20,052 bases of DNA from JAYEJW01 sp034716535 (GTDB taxonomy: Bacteria > Pseudomonadota > Gammaproteobacteria > Chromatiales > Chromatiaceae). Shown here in pieces: positions 8,056 to 15,612 of this stretch (positions are counted from its first letter, which is position 1; every line of letters starts with the position of its first letter). The notes beneath the pieces are model-generated. The model was not told where the DNA came from. It worked only from the letters and a program-made list of their open reading frames with translations, and did no database searches. The position numbers and the translations under genes were made by a program. The DNA lies in the NCBI GenBank assembly GCA_034716535.1, contig JAYEJW010000672.1, positions 1-20,052 of the forward strand, given 5' to 3'.

Positions 8056-8093
8056 CAGAGTCAAACCTAAGCACATGGCCGCAACGGCGGCGT

Positions 8094-10145
8094 TCAAACG
8101 AGGTCGAAGCGATCGAACAACATGCTGAACTGACCCCGGCCCTGGGTCATGCTCCGCAGATCGGTCGTGTAACCCAGCAACTGCTCCAGGGCCAGCTCAC
8201 AATCGATGGTCACATTGCTGCCCTCGGTCCGGGTATCCCGGATCAGGGCGTGACGGGATTGGAGATCCCCGAGCACTGTGCCCAGGTTCTCTTCGGGCAC
8301 GACGACTTCCACGGCCATCACCGGGCGCAGCAAAGCCGGGGCTGCCTCTTCCACCGCCTTGTGCACCGCCTTGGCGGCCGCAGCGCTCAGGGCCTCAGGC
8401 ACCGAGGCGTGGCCGAAGAGCTCCACCAGAACAACATGCGCCTCCAGGTCCTCCAGGGGCGTACCTTGAAGCGGGCCGGCCCCCAGCGCCATACGGACAC
8501 CGGACTCGACGGCCTGACCCTGCTCCCGACTCAGGACAGCGCCCTCAGGCACAATCCTTGGATCGTTGCCGACACGGACCCCGCTGCCCCGCTCCAGGGG
8601 CCTGACCGCGACCACAACTCGGGCCGTGCGCTCGGGAATCTTCTGGTCCGGCAATGGGGGAGGGGCGTACAGGGCGTCGCCCGAAGCGGCTGCGCGTACG
8701 GTCTCGCGCACCGACACCGCGGGGCGACCGCTGCGAACGGACAGGTGGAATTCCCGCTCCAGGCGCTCGATGATGATCTGCAGGTGCAGCTCCCCCATAC
8801 CCCGCAGCAGGCGCTGCCCTGTCTCGGCGTCCTCTTCGACCTGCAGGGTGGGGTCCTCCTGAACCAGCTTGTCCAGAGCCTCCAGGAGCTTGTCTTCCTG
8901 CGTGGTCGACGCAGGCTCGATGGCGAGACTGAGCACTGGCTGCCTGGTCTCGATGCGTTCGAGGCGAAACAGGTGGCCCGGATGACATAGGGTGTCGCCC
9001 GTCCCGGCGTAACGAAGCCCGGCGAGCAAGGCGATCTGGCCCGGCCCCGCCTCCGCAAGCTTGGTCTTGCGTCCGGCGTCGACGTCGAAAATGCGCGCAA
9101 CCTGCTCCTTGACGGTACGTCCGTCCGCAGCGAGAAACGCCACGGAGTCACCCGGCCGCAACCGATTGCGGTAAACCCGGGCGAACAGGTGGCGCCGACC
9201 CTCCCACATTTGCACCTTGAACACGAGGGCGGCGAGCGGACCGTTGACTTCCATCGCCACCTCCTCGGTCGCGCCGTCGGGCCTCACGGCGGTGGAGGGC
9301 GGGCGGTCCGAGGGCGCCGGAAGAAGCTCGACGACCGCATCGAGAACCGGCTGCACGCCGAGATTGCGCAGGGCGCTGCCACCGAAGCAGGGAAAGAGGG
9401 TCCCACTGCAGGTGCCGCGACGCAGGGCCTCCCACAGCTCGCGCGGAGCAGGGTCTTCGCCGGCCAACACAGGGTCGGCGAGCCCCTCGTCCACCTCCGC
9501 GGCCGCGAGCAGAAGCGCCTCTCGGTACTCCGCCATCCGCTCCCACAGATCCGGCGGGCAGGGCCTGGATTCCACATCCCGGCCCTTCTTTCCGGTGAAC
9601 CTCAACAGGGTCTTGTCGATCAAATGGACGACGGCTTGCTCCTCCGGCACGGGAACGGTAACGGCTACGGGATCTGCGTCGAGGCGCTTACGGATGCTCT
9701 CCAGACAATGGGAAAAATCGGCGCCCGGCCGATCCATCTTGTTGACGAAGAAGAGCGCCGGAAGGTTGAATTGGGAGCGTTGACGCCATACGGTCTCCGT
9801 CTGAGGCTCGACACCCCGTACCCCGTCGAGCACCAGGATGCAACCGTCGAGGACACGCATGGAGCGCTCGACCTCAATGGTAAAATCCACGTGCCCGGGT
9901 GTGTCGACGATCTGCAGCAGGTGCCCGCGCCAGGGCGCCTTGGTAACTGCGGATGTGATGGTGATCCCGTGGCTCTGCTCCTCGGCCAGATAGTCCATGT
10001 GGGCGGCACCGTCGTGGACCTCCCCGATCTTGTGGGAGACGCCTGTGTAGAACAGGATGCGCTCGGTCAAGGTGGTCTTGCCCGCATCCACGTGGGCGGC
10101 CACACCGATGTTCCTGACGCGGGAAAGCGACGAAGGATTGCTCAT
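8094..10145 (-). CDS. Elongation factor G paralogue (EF-G2-like translational GTPase)
   Basis: This 683-residue protein has all five EF-G domains. GTPase motifs are G1 AHVDAGKTT (17-25), switch I HGITITSA (59-66), G3 DTPGH (81-85) and G4 NKMD (135-138). The start RNIGVAAHVDAGKTT and the C-terminal LGYTTDLRSMTQGRGQFSM are plainly EF-G. It differs from canonical EF-G in several ways. Switch I has His where EF-G normally has Arg before GITI. The domain IV tip loop, normally HDVDSS, reads GHASVP. It is shorter than E. coli EF-G (704 aa). It also stands alone, not in a str operon with rpsL, rpsG and tuf. A specialised translocase, recycling or stress role is plausible, and true EF-G should be encoded elsewhere. 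The start is ATG 10145 with a weak Shine-Dalgarno. Confidence 0.88.
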   Translation of the reverse strand: MSNPSSLSRVRNIGVAAHVDAGKTTLTERILFYTGVSHKIGEVHDGAAHMDYLAEEQSHGITITSAVTKAPWRGHLLQIVDTPGHVDFTIEVERSMRVLDGCILVLDGVRGVEPQTETVWRQRSQFNLPALFFVNKMDRPGADFSHCLESIRKRLDADPVAVTVPVPEEQAVVHLIDKTLLRFTGKKGRDVESRPCPPDLWERMAEYREALLLAAAEVDEGLADPVLAGEDPAPRELWEALRRGTCSGTLFPCFGGSALRNLGVQPVLDAVVELLPAPSDRPPSTAVRPDGATEEVAMEVNGPLAALVFKVQMWEGRRHLFARVYRNRLRPGDSVAFLAADGRTVKEQVARIFDVDAGRKTKLAEAGPGQIALLAGLRYAGTGDTLCHPGHLFRLERIETRQPVLSLAIEPASTTQEDKLLEALDKLVQEDPTLQVEEDAETGQRLLRGMGELHLQIIIERLEREFHLSVRSGRPAVSVRETVRAAASGDALYAPPPLPDQKIPERTARVVVAVRPLERGSGVRVGNDPRIVPEGAVLSREQGQAVESGVRMALGAGPLQGTPLEDLEAHVVLVELFGHASVPEALSAAAAKAVHKAVEEAAPALLRPVMAVEVVVPEENLGTVLGDLQSRHALIRDTRTEGSNVTIDCELALEQLLGYTTDLRSMTQGRGQFSMLFDRFDLV

Positions 10146-10298
10146 CGTTTATCTTTAAGAAAGCGCCAACTACGCACCTTGTCCTCTCGCCGGCCACGGC
10201 GGACCAAGGACCGAGGGTGGGAAAACACTCATGGCGTCGATATTGCCATCATTGGTGGGTAACGGAAGCGCCATGACAGCTTGGGAGATCGAACTACT

Positions 10299-11261
10299 AT
10301 GAGAATACGGCTAAGACTGCGGACAAACATCGGGGCACGGCGGCAGGTAGCGCTCGGCCTGTGCCTGCTTGGCCTGAGCAGCGCACTGCCGGCGGCGCAG
10401 ACCAACTACAGGTTGGTAAGCGGCGACGACAGCGTCATCGGTCAAGCATTCTATGTAAAGACCCGGCACGAGGATACCCTGCTCGACATCGGCCGCCACA
10501 ACGGACTCGGCTACGACGAGATGAAGCACGCCAACCGGGGCGTGGACATGTGGGTTCCCGGCGAGGGAAAAGACGTCCTGGTTCCAACCCAGTTCGTGCT
10601 GCCCAGCGCCCCCCGCCAGGGCGTCGTTCTCAACCTGGCCGAGAAGCGGCTTTACCACTTTCCCTCAACTGGCGAAGTGGTCACCTACGCCATCAGCATC
10701 GGGCGCGAGGGGTGGAGCACCCCGCTCGGGAGCTTCAGGATCGTGCGCAAGGACAAGGACCCCGCCTGGTATCCGCCGGCCTCGATCCGCAAGGAGCACG
10801 CGGCAGAAGGGCGCCCCCTCCCGGCTGTGGTGCCTGCGGGTCCGGACAACCCCCTGGGACAGCACGCCCTGCGACTCAGCGCCAAGGGCTACCTGATCCA
10901 CGGCACCAACAAGCCCTGGGGCCTCGGCATGCAGGTCAGTCACGGCTGTATCCGAATGTACCCGGAAGATATCGAGCAACTATTCCCCAAGGTGCAGGTG
11001 AAGACCCCGGTCACCATCGTCAATCAGCCCTATAAGGTGGGTTGGCGCGGCGATGACCTCTACCTGGAAGTGCATGCCAAGGAGGGCGACGAGACGAAGC
11101 CACCAACCGCGGTGATTCCGCCAGCCGTTGCGAATGCGGAAGGCGTGAATGTGGATTGGGAGGAGGTGCAGAAGGCGGTTGCGCAAAACACCGGCCTCCC
11201 GCATCTGGTGGGAGGCCGGCAAAGACCAGCGAACTGGCTTTATTTGGACATGATCTTCTGA
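10299..11261 (+). CDS. LysM-YkuD L,D-transpeptidase (ErfK/YbiS type)
   Basis: This is a 320-residue periplasmic enzyme. A signal peptide (about 1-33) has a basic N-terminus, a hydrophobic core LGLCLLGLSSAL and a likely cleavage after PAA. A LysM-like peptidoglycan-binding segment spans about 51-98. The YkuD catalytic domain covers about 107-242, with HGTN (201-204) and SHGCIRM (214-220); Cys217 is the expected nucleophile. Family members form meso-DAP crosslinks or attach Braun lipoprotein to peptidoglycan. I chose ATG 10299 over an in-frame TTG at 10281 because GGGAG (10283-10287) then serves as ribosome site and the signal peptide is standard. The last 22 nt overlap the convergent lipoprotein gene, whose terminator lies within codons 298-307. 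The residues after about 295 may therefore be a late read-through extension. Confidence 0.93.
   Translation: MRIRLRLRTNIGARRQVALGLCLLGLSSALPAAQTNYRLVSGDDSVIGQAFYVKTRHEDTLLDIGRHNGLGYDEMKHANRGVDMWVPGEGKDVLVPTQFVLPSAPRQGVVLNLAEKRLYHFPSTGEVVTYAISIGREGWSTPLGSFRIVRKDKDPAWYPPASIRKEHAAEGRPLPAVVPAGPDNPLGQHALRLSAKGYLIHGTNKPWGLGMQVSHGCIRMYPEDIEQLFPKVQVKTPVTIVNQPYKVGWRGDDLYLEVHAKEGDETKPPTAVIPPAVANAEGVNVDWEEVQKAVAQNTGLPHLVGGRQRPANWLYLDMIF
11187..11219 (-). terminator. Rho-independent terminator of the lpp-like gene, inside the ldt coding sequence
   Basis: CCGGCCTCCC (11191-11200) and GGGAGGCCGG (11210-11219) form a perfect 10-bp stem with a 9-nt loop. On the minus strand the stem is followed by TGTTTTGC, a short U-tract, and it begins 20 nt after the lipoprotein stop codon. 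This is a normal terminator position for an abundant short mRNA. It lies wholly within the 3' end of the opposing transpeptidase gene. Confidence 0.8.
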
Positions 11262-11437
11262 TACATGCGGTCGATACGCTCCTGGTTCGCGTCGCAGCAC
11301 GCCTGAGCGGCGTTTGCGGCGTTGAGAGCCTCTTGGGCCATGTCGCGGGCTTCTTGGTCAACACAGCCACCGAGGAGGCCGACGCTCAGGACAGCGGCGG
11401 CGGACAGGGAAGCGAGCTTAGCGATCTTGGACATCAT
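11240..11437 (-). CDS. Braun/OprI-type alanine-zipper outer-membrane lipoprotein
   Basis: This is a 65-residue precursor. The signal sequence ends in lipobox LGGC with the lipidated Cys at residue 25. The mature part is about 41 residues of Ala-rich heptad sequence (EARDMAQEALNAANAAQA) that would form a trimeric alanine-zipper coiled coil. It ends in IDRMYQKIMSK, so the C-terminal residue is lysine, as in E. coli Lpp, where that Lys is joined to meso-DAP by L,D-transpeptidases. A Cys-Cys pair at 47-48 is unusual for Lpp. A strong Shine-Dalgarno AAGGAGA (11446-11452) lies 8 nt before ATG 11437; ATG 11434 is equally possible. The gene converges on and overlaps an L,D-transpeptidase gene by 22 nt, which suggests an enzyme-substrate pair. 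Confidence 0.85.
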   Translation of the reverse strand: MMSKIAKLASLSAAAVLSVGLLGGCVDQEARDMAQEALNAANAAQACCDANQERIDRMYQKIMSK

Positions 11438-11459
11438 TTAGAGTGTCTCCTTAGTGTTA

Positions 11460-11505
11460 GCCGATCGGCACCTTTTTTATAACACATCATCAGGGTTTTT
11501 CCGAA
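11460..11505 (-). promoter_or_regulatory. Putative lipoprotein gene promoter with palindrome at the start site
   Basis: On the minus strand TATAAA (11476-11481) is a good -10 box, with a weak -35 TTCGGA (11500-11505) at 18-bp spacing. The 10-bp perfect palindrome GCCGATCGGC (11460-11469) falls at the expected transcription start. It could be an operator or a 5' stabilising structure. The strong Shine-Dalgarno follows directly. Confidence 0.4.
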
Positions 11506-11570
11506 CATCGAACGAGAAAAGTTTGTTGGAGGCCGGTTTGGACCCATTGAAGCGGAGACGTTCAAGGCCA

Positions 11571-11611
11571 TCTCATCGGACATCCCGGCTTGATTTCAGG
11601 ATGTTATGAGA
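11571..11611. other. Imperfect long hairpin in the 330-nt gap before the DUF98 gene
   Basis: TCTCAT + ACATCC (11571-11576, 11580-11585) pairs with GGATGT + ATGAGA (11599-11604, 11606-11611), with a small asymmetric internal loop and a 13-nt terminal loop. The rest of 11506-11768 shows no convincing gene. A short palindrome GGGTCAGACCC lies near 11689, and a G5/C5 inverted repeat followed by TTTT lies near 11662. Confidence 0.3.
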
Positions 11612-11768
11612 CGCACGCCGGTGGCTCATGCAGGCTCTGGTCGCCTCCATCGAAGATGCCGGGGGAACCCCCTTTTGAACCCTATCGGGTCAGACCCCGG
11701 GCCCATGCCGGTGCGCTTTTTCGGACGTCTGCGGTCATGCGGCATGAATGTGCCAGGGTAAAGGGAAC

Positions 11769-12374
11769 ATGGTCCATCGCTATTACGACAAACCGCTCGA
11801 TCCTGAAGCGCCGAATCCCTTCCGTTGCGACGGCTTCCTGCGAGACGGGATCATACCGAGGCGCGGGGGCGGTCATCTCGCGATCCATAAGCTTCCGCCG
11901 TTTCTGCGCGCGCTGCTTGTAACCGACGGCACCGTCACGAAGATCCTCGAGGCCTATTTCTGGGAGCCCGTGGAGGTCCAGACCCTGCAGCAGGACTTCG
12001 TCTCCGCCGAGCGCTCTATCGACTGGATTCACGTCCACCCGGAGGACCCGGTGCTATTCCGTCGCGCCCGTCTGCGCGGAGTGGACAGCGGCGAGGTTTA
12101 TGCCACCGCCGTTTCCGTTATCCGCACCGAGCTCATCCCCGCGGCCTTACGCCAGCGCCTGATCGACCGGGAGATCGGGATCGGCGTACTGATCCGCGAC
12201 AGCGGGCTCGAGAGTTATCGCGAGGTGCTGGAGGTTGGCGTGGAGGCCGTAGAACCGGGAAAGGTCACAGAACCTGGACGATCCGATATCGTCTACCGAA
12301 CCTATCGCATTATCATCGAACGCGAGCCCGTTATCCTCATCACCGAGAGCTTTCCCTTGAGGCTTTACTCCTGA
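11769..12374 (+). CDS. Chorismate-lyase-like protein (DUF98 family)
   Basis: This 201-residue soluble protein resembles the DUF98 branch of the chorismate pyruvate-lyase fold. These enzymes remove pyruvate from chorismate to give 4-hydroxybenzoate; the mycobacterial Rv2949c is the best-known relative. Family features are LPPFLRALLVTDGTVTKILE (43-61), the Arg-rich strand LFRRARLRG (96-104), GEVYATAVSVI (108-118), and IGVLIRDSGLESYRE (138-152). The Arg cluster and Glu148 are the likely counterparts of the substrate Arg and catalytic Glu of UbiC. ATG 11769 follows AAAGGGAA and is preferred to ATG 11748. No ubi gene is adjacent, so involvement in ubiquinone or another hydroxybenzoate-derived product is inference. 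Confidence 0.72.
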   Translation: MVHRYYDKPLDPEAPNPFRCDGFLRDGIIPRRGGGHLAIHKLPPFLRALLVTDGTVTKILEAYFWEPVEVQTLQQDFVSAERSIDWIHVHPEDPVLFRRARLRGVDSGEVYATAVSVIRTELIPAALRQRLIDREIGIGVLIRDSGLESYREVLEVGVEAVEPGKVTEPGRSDIVYRTYRIIIEREPVILITESFPLRLYS

Positions 12375-12441
12375 CCCTTCTTCTACAGTAAGAGCCCCTT
12401 CGAAAGAGAGCGTTGCCCCTAGTACCTCATTCCACCTTATT

Positions 12442-13158
12442 GTGCGCCTATCAGAGCCCCCCCTGAACGGTCGAACGGAAGGTCTCATCGACACCCTGAG
12501 GATCTACGAGACCCCCGAGGGCGTTGACCTGGAACTGCGCGTGGCGGGCCCTGTGGTACGGGCGGCGGCGTTGGCCATCGACAGCCTGATCAAGGGCGCC
12601 CTGATCCTCGCTCTGACCCCGTTGCTTGCGTTCTCCGGGCTGGGCGTCGGGCTGATGCTCCTCGGCATGTTCCTGCTGGGGTGGTTCTACCCGGTTTTCT
12701 TTGAGCTGCGCAACGGCGCGACGCCGGGCAAACGGGCCATGGGACTCGCAGTGATCCACGGCGACGGAACACCCGTGGGCCCCGCCGCATCGGTCATCCG
12801 CAATCTGCTGCGCGTTGTGGATTTTCTGCCCCTCTTCTACTGCGCCGGCTTGGTCAGCACACTGATCGACGGCGATTTTCGCCGCCTGGGGGACCTGGCG
12901 GCCGGCACCCTCGTGATTCACGTCAGGCCGCCGTTCCCGGAGAGAGAGATCCCCCTTCACGAGCCGGTGCCCCCGCCCCGTCCCCTGACCCCGGAGACAC
13001 AGCAGGCCATCATCGGGTACGCGGAACGCAGTGGGCGGTTATCGTCTGAACGCCGGGTGGAGCTCGCCGAGGCTCTCGCCTGGCTCAGCGCTCGGCGCGG
13101 ACATGCAGCGGAGGAGGCGGTGCTCGGCTATGCGAACTGGCTGACCCGAGGACAATGA
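12442..13158 (+). CDS. RDD-family membrane protein
   Basis: This protein of up to 238 residues carries an RDD domain: Arg40 and Asp47 in the first hydrophobic helix (VVRAAALAIDSLI), and Asp127 in NLLRVVDFLPLFY. Hydrophobic helices lie near 38-58, 62-88 and 125-145, with the conserved loop FELRNGATPGKRAMGL between them. The C-terminal cytoplasmic part (about 165-238) is Pro-rich and then helical. Similar proteins open clusters with SpoIIM, DUF4129, DUF4350, MoxR and DUF58 genes. There is no ATG in frame before the first helix. GTG 12442 is the only usual start and has no clear Shine-Dalgarno; GGAAGG at 12477-12482 points to initiation nearer LIDTLRIYETPEG, so the start is uncertain. The stop overlaps the next ATG in the ATGA arrangement. 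Confidence 0.85.
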   Translation: MRLSEPPLNGRTEGLIDTLRIYETPEGVDLELRVAGPVVRAAALAIDSLIKGALILALTPLLAFSGLGVGLMLLGMFLLGWFYPVFFELRNGATPGKRAMGLAVIHGDGTPVGPAASVIRNLLRVVDFLPLFYCAGLVSTLIDGDFRRLGDLAAGTLVIHVRPPFPEREIPLHEPVPPPRPLTPETQQAIIGYAERSGRLSSERRVELAEALAWLSARRGHAAEEAVLGYANWLTRGQ

Positions 13159-14144
13159 AACAGCAACAGTTCGAGACCGGGCGACATCGCATGTGGAAAG
13201 AGTATCGAGCGCTCTTGGAGCAGTTGGAGCGCTCGCCGGGGCGTCGCGATCGCCTATCGCCGCTACAGCGCTTCCCCCGCCTCTATCGCCGCATCTGCGG
13301 CCACTACGCGTTGGCCCGCAGCCGCGGTTACAGCTCAAGCCTTACCGAAGATCTGCACGATCTGGTTCGTCGGGGTTATCAACAGCTCTACCGCAGCCGG
13401 CTGGACTGGTTGCGACAGACGCTCGCCTTTCTAAGTGCCGGCTTCCCCCGCGCCGTGCGCGGGCACGCGGGGGTCTTCTGGCTGGCCGCGGCCCTGTTCT
13501 TCGGCCCTATGTTGATCATGGCGTTGGGCTGCCATCAGGACGAGGAGCTGATCTACAGCCTGCTGGATCGCCAAGACATCGCGCAGTTGGAGTCCATGTA
13601 CGATCCTACCAACCGCAAGCCCGGGCGCGAGGCGGACCGCCAAGCGGACACGGATTTTGCGATGTTCGGATTTTATGTGATGAACAACGTCGGCATCGCC
13701 TTCCGCACCTTTGCCAGTGGCCTGCTACTCGGTCTGGGCAGCCTGTTCATTCTCATCTTCAACGGCCTGGTGATCGGGGCCGCCGCCGGCCACCTGACCC
13801 GGCTCGGCTATGGCGGCACCTTCTGGCCCTTCGTCAGCGGACACAGCGCGCTGGAGTTGACCGCCATCGCGGTTTCAGGGGCGGCCGGACTGCTCCTGGC
13901 CGCAGCCCTGCTGGCGCCGGGGCGGCGCAGACGACTGGATGCCCTGCAGCGGAATGCAAGGGAGGCCGTCAAGCTCGTCACGGGCGCTCTCGCCATGCTG
14001 GTGCTGGCGGCGATCATCGAGGCGTTCTGGTCGTCCGCCACCGGCATCGAACCGGCGATGAAGTACCTGTTCGGAGGGATCTGCTGGCTGCTCATGATCG
14101 CCTATCTCTCCTTGGCGGGCAGAGGCAGCGCTGGTGCAGCTTAA
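13155..14144 (+). CDS. SpoIIM-like (stage II sporulation protein M family) membrane protein
   Basis: This 329-residue protein has a basic soluble N-terminal region (about 1-100) and then about five hydrophobic helices (105-125, 176-212, 225-255, 275-292, 300-320). Family signatures are FYVMNNVGIAFRTFASGLLLGLGS and WPFVSGHSALELTAIAVSG, the latter with the conserved His230-x3-Glu234. The family is named from a Bacillus engulfment protein. In non-sporulating Proteobacteria it belongs to a widespread envelope cluster of unknown function. The ATG overlaps the RDD stop by 4 nt, and the 3' end overlaps the next gene by 11 nt, so translation is coupled. This organism is not expected to sporulate. Confidence 0.85.
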   Translation: MKQQQFETGRHRMWKEYRALLEQLERSPGRRDRLSPLQRFPRLYRRICGHYALARSRGYSSSLTEDLHDLVRRGYQQLYRSRLDWLRQTLAFLSAGFPRAVRGHAGVFWLAAALFFGPMLIMALGCHQDEELIYSLLDRQDIAQLESMYDPTNRKPGREADRQADTDFAMFGFYVMNNVGIAFRTFASGLLLGLGSLFILIFNGLVIGAAAGHLTRLGYGGTFWPFVSGHSALELTAIAVSGAAGLLLAAALLAPGRRRRLDALQRNAREAVKLVTGALAMLVLAAIIEAFWSSATGIEPAMKYLFGGICWLLMIAYLSLAGRGSAGAA

Positions 14145-15612
14145 CCGCCTCAATACGAACATCCGTCCGCGCACCTCATGGGAGGGAGTCGATCTCGGCT
14201 TCGCGCTGGGGCGCCGCTGGTTTCCTACCCTATGCGGATTGTGGTGGCTCACCGCCCTCCCTTTGGGCGCCGTCTCGGCACTCTGGCTGAGGGAGCGGCC
14301 AGATTTGTGGATCCTGCTCCTGTGGTGGCTCAAGCCCCTTTACGAGGCCCCACTGCTGTTATGGCTGAGCCGCGCGCTTTTCGGCGACTCCCTCGGCCTG
14401 CGTGCTCTGTGGCGTCAGCGCCACCATGCCGCGAGGCTATTGCCAAACCTTCTGTGGCGGCGATTCAGTCTCAGCCGCTCCTTTCAGATGCCTGTGATCC
14501 TGCTCGAAGGACTGGGCGGGCGCGCACGGCGCGAGCGCCAACAGACACTCGCAGGAAACAACACGGCCGGCTGGCTCACGGTGATCTGTATACACCTCGA
14601 GTCCATCCTCTGGGCCTGCGCGCTCCTGCTGGTCGTGTTTCTCGTGCCGGAAGAGCTGCCGCGCATGAACCTGAACGATGCGGTTTTCGACGTCGGCTCC
14701 TGGCCTTACTGGGGCAGCGCCATCCTGTACTGGCTGGCCATGTCCATCATTGCGCCTTTCTACGTCGGGGCCGGCTTCGCCCTCTATCTCACCCGTCGCA
14801 CGGAGTTGGAGGCCTGGGATCTGGAGCTCGCGTTCCGCCGTGCCGGGGAGGGTAGCAGGCCTCCGCGGCCAGGCCGCGCCGCGGGCTCCCTGCTATTGCT
14901 GGTCCCGGCCCTGTGCCTGTCTCCGGCCACCGAGGCAACCACGGAGAAACCGTCTCGCGTGCAAGCGCAAGCGCTCATCTCCGAGGTGCTGGAGGGGGAA
15001 GACTTCGGAACCAAACGTGAGGCCAAGGTCTGGGTCTATATCGGAGAGGGGAAACACGCAGAAGAAGGCCCCGAACCGCCCGAGTGGTTGCAGCAGCTGC
15101 TGTTGTCCCTCGCCAACGGCGCAACACCGGCGGCCCAAGTGCTGAAATGGACCCTCATCCTGCTGGCGACGGCCCTTGCAGTGCTGGCGTTGCGCCGCAT
15201 CGTGGCCGATCTTCGCAACCGGAGAACGCTCCCGTCCCTAACGCAGAAAACCGGGCCCGCCACGAAACGGCTAACCGTCCAAACACCTGCGACCCTTCCG
15301 CAAGACGTGCCCGAGGCCGTGCGTGACCTGCTCGCCCGCGGCGAGGCGCGAGCGGCGCTGGCCCTGCTCTACCGCGCAAGCCTAACGCACCTGCTGGAGC
15401 GGTACGGGCTGGAGATGCCCGCGGGTGCCACGGAGAGCGAGTACCTGGCCCTGGTACAGCGCTGTCGGCCACCGGAGGAGACCGCCCTGCTGCTGCGCCT
15501 GACCCAGGCTTGGCAGCGCCTGGCCTACGGCCACCGTGCGCCAAGCGCGGAGCAGATCGCCGCTCTCCTGCACGAATGGCAGGCATGGGAAGGAGGGACC
15601 GGTGGGGTTTGA
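14134..15612 (+). CDS. DUF4129 multi-pass membrane protein
   Basis: This is a 492-residue protein. Hydrophobic helices lie near 31-52, 56-80, 148-172, 193-220, 248-263 and 337-354. A long charged loop (264-336) follows the fifth and is probably periplasmic. The C-terminal cytoplasmic segment (about 392-485) matches DUF4129, with ARGEARAALALLYRASLTHL, the GATESEYL motif and AWQRLAYG. Start GTG 14134 overlaps the SpoIIM-like stop by 11 nt and keeps the conserved N-terminal SWEGVDLGFALGRRWF. No enzyme motif is seen. DUF4129 proteins often accompany MoxR/DUF58 or transglutaminase-like modules and may act in envelope assembly, but no function is established. Confidence 0.8.
   Translation: MQLNRLNTNIRPRTSWEGVDLGFALGRRWFPTLCGLWWLTALPLGAVSALWLRERPDLWILLLWWLKPLYEAPLLLWLSRALFGDSLGLRALWRQRHHAARLLPNLLWRRFSLSRSFQMPVILLEGLGGRARRERQQTLAGNNTAGWLTVICIHLESILWACALLLVVFLVPEELPRMNLNDAVFDVGSWPYWGSAILYWLAMSIIAPFYVGAGFALYLTRRTELEAWDLELAFRRAGEGSRPPRPGRAAGSLLLLVPALCLSPATEATTEKPSRVQAQALISEVLEGEDFGTKREAKVWVYIGEGKHAEEGPEPPEWLQQLLLSLANGATPAAQVLKWTLILLATALAVLALRRIVADLRNRRTLPSLTQKTGPATKRLTVQTPATLPQDVPEAVRDLLARGEARAALALLYRASLTHLLERYGLEMPAGATESEYLALVQRCRPPEETALLLRLTQAWQRLAYGHRAPSAEQIAALLHEWQAWEGGTGGV

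Noticed and set aside
8078..8091. GCCGC-AACG-GCGGC hairpin just after the EF-G paralogue stop
   Set aside because: The stem is only 5 bp and there is no U-tract, so I do not call it a terminator.
11590..11922. 110-codon open frame overlapping the start of the DUF98 gene
   Set aside because: It runs in another frame into a well-supported gene and has no clear ribosome site or motif.
13155..14144. Suggestion that the organism sporulates because of a SpoIIM-family protein
   Set aside because: The family is widespread in non-sporulating Proteobacteria within this membrane cluster; nothing else here supports sporulation.
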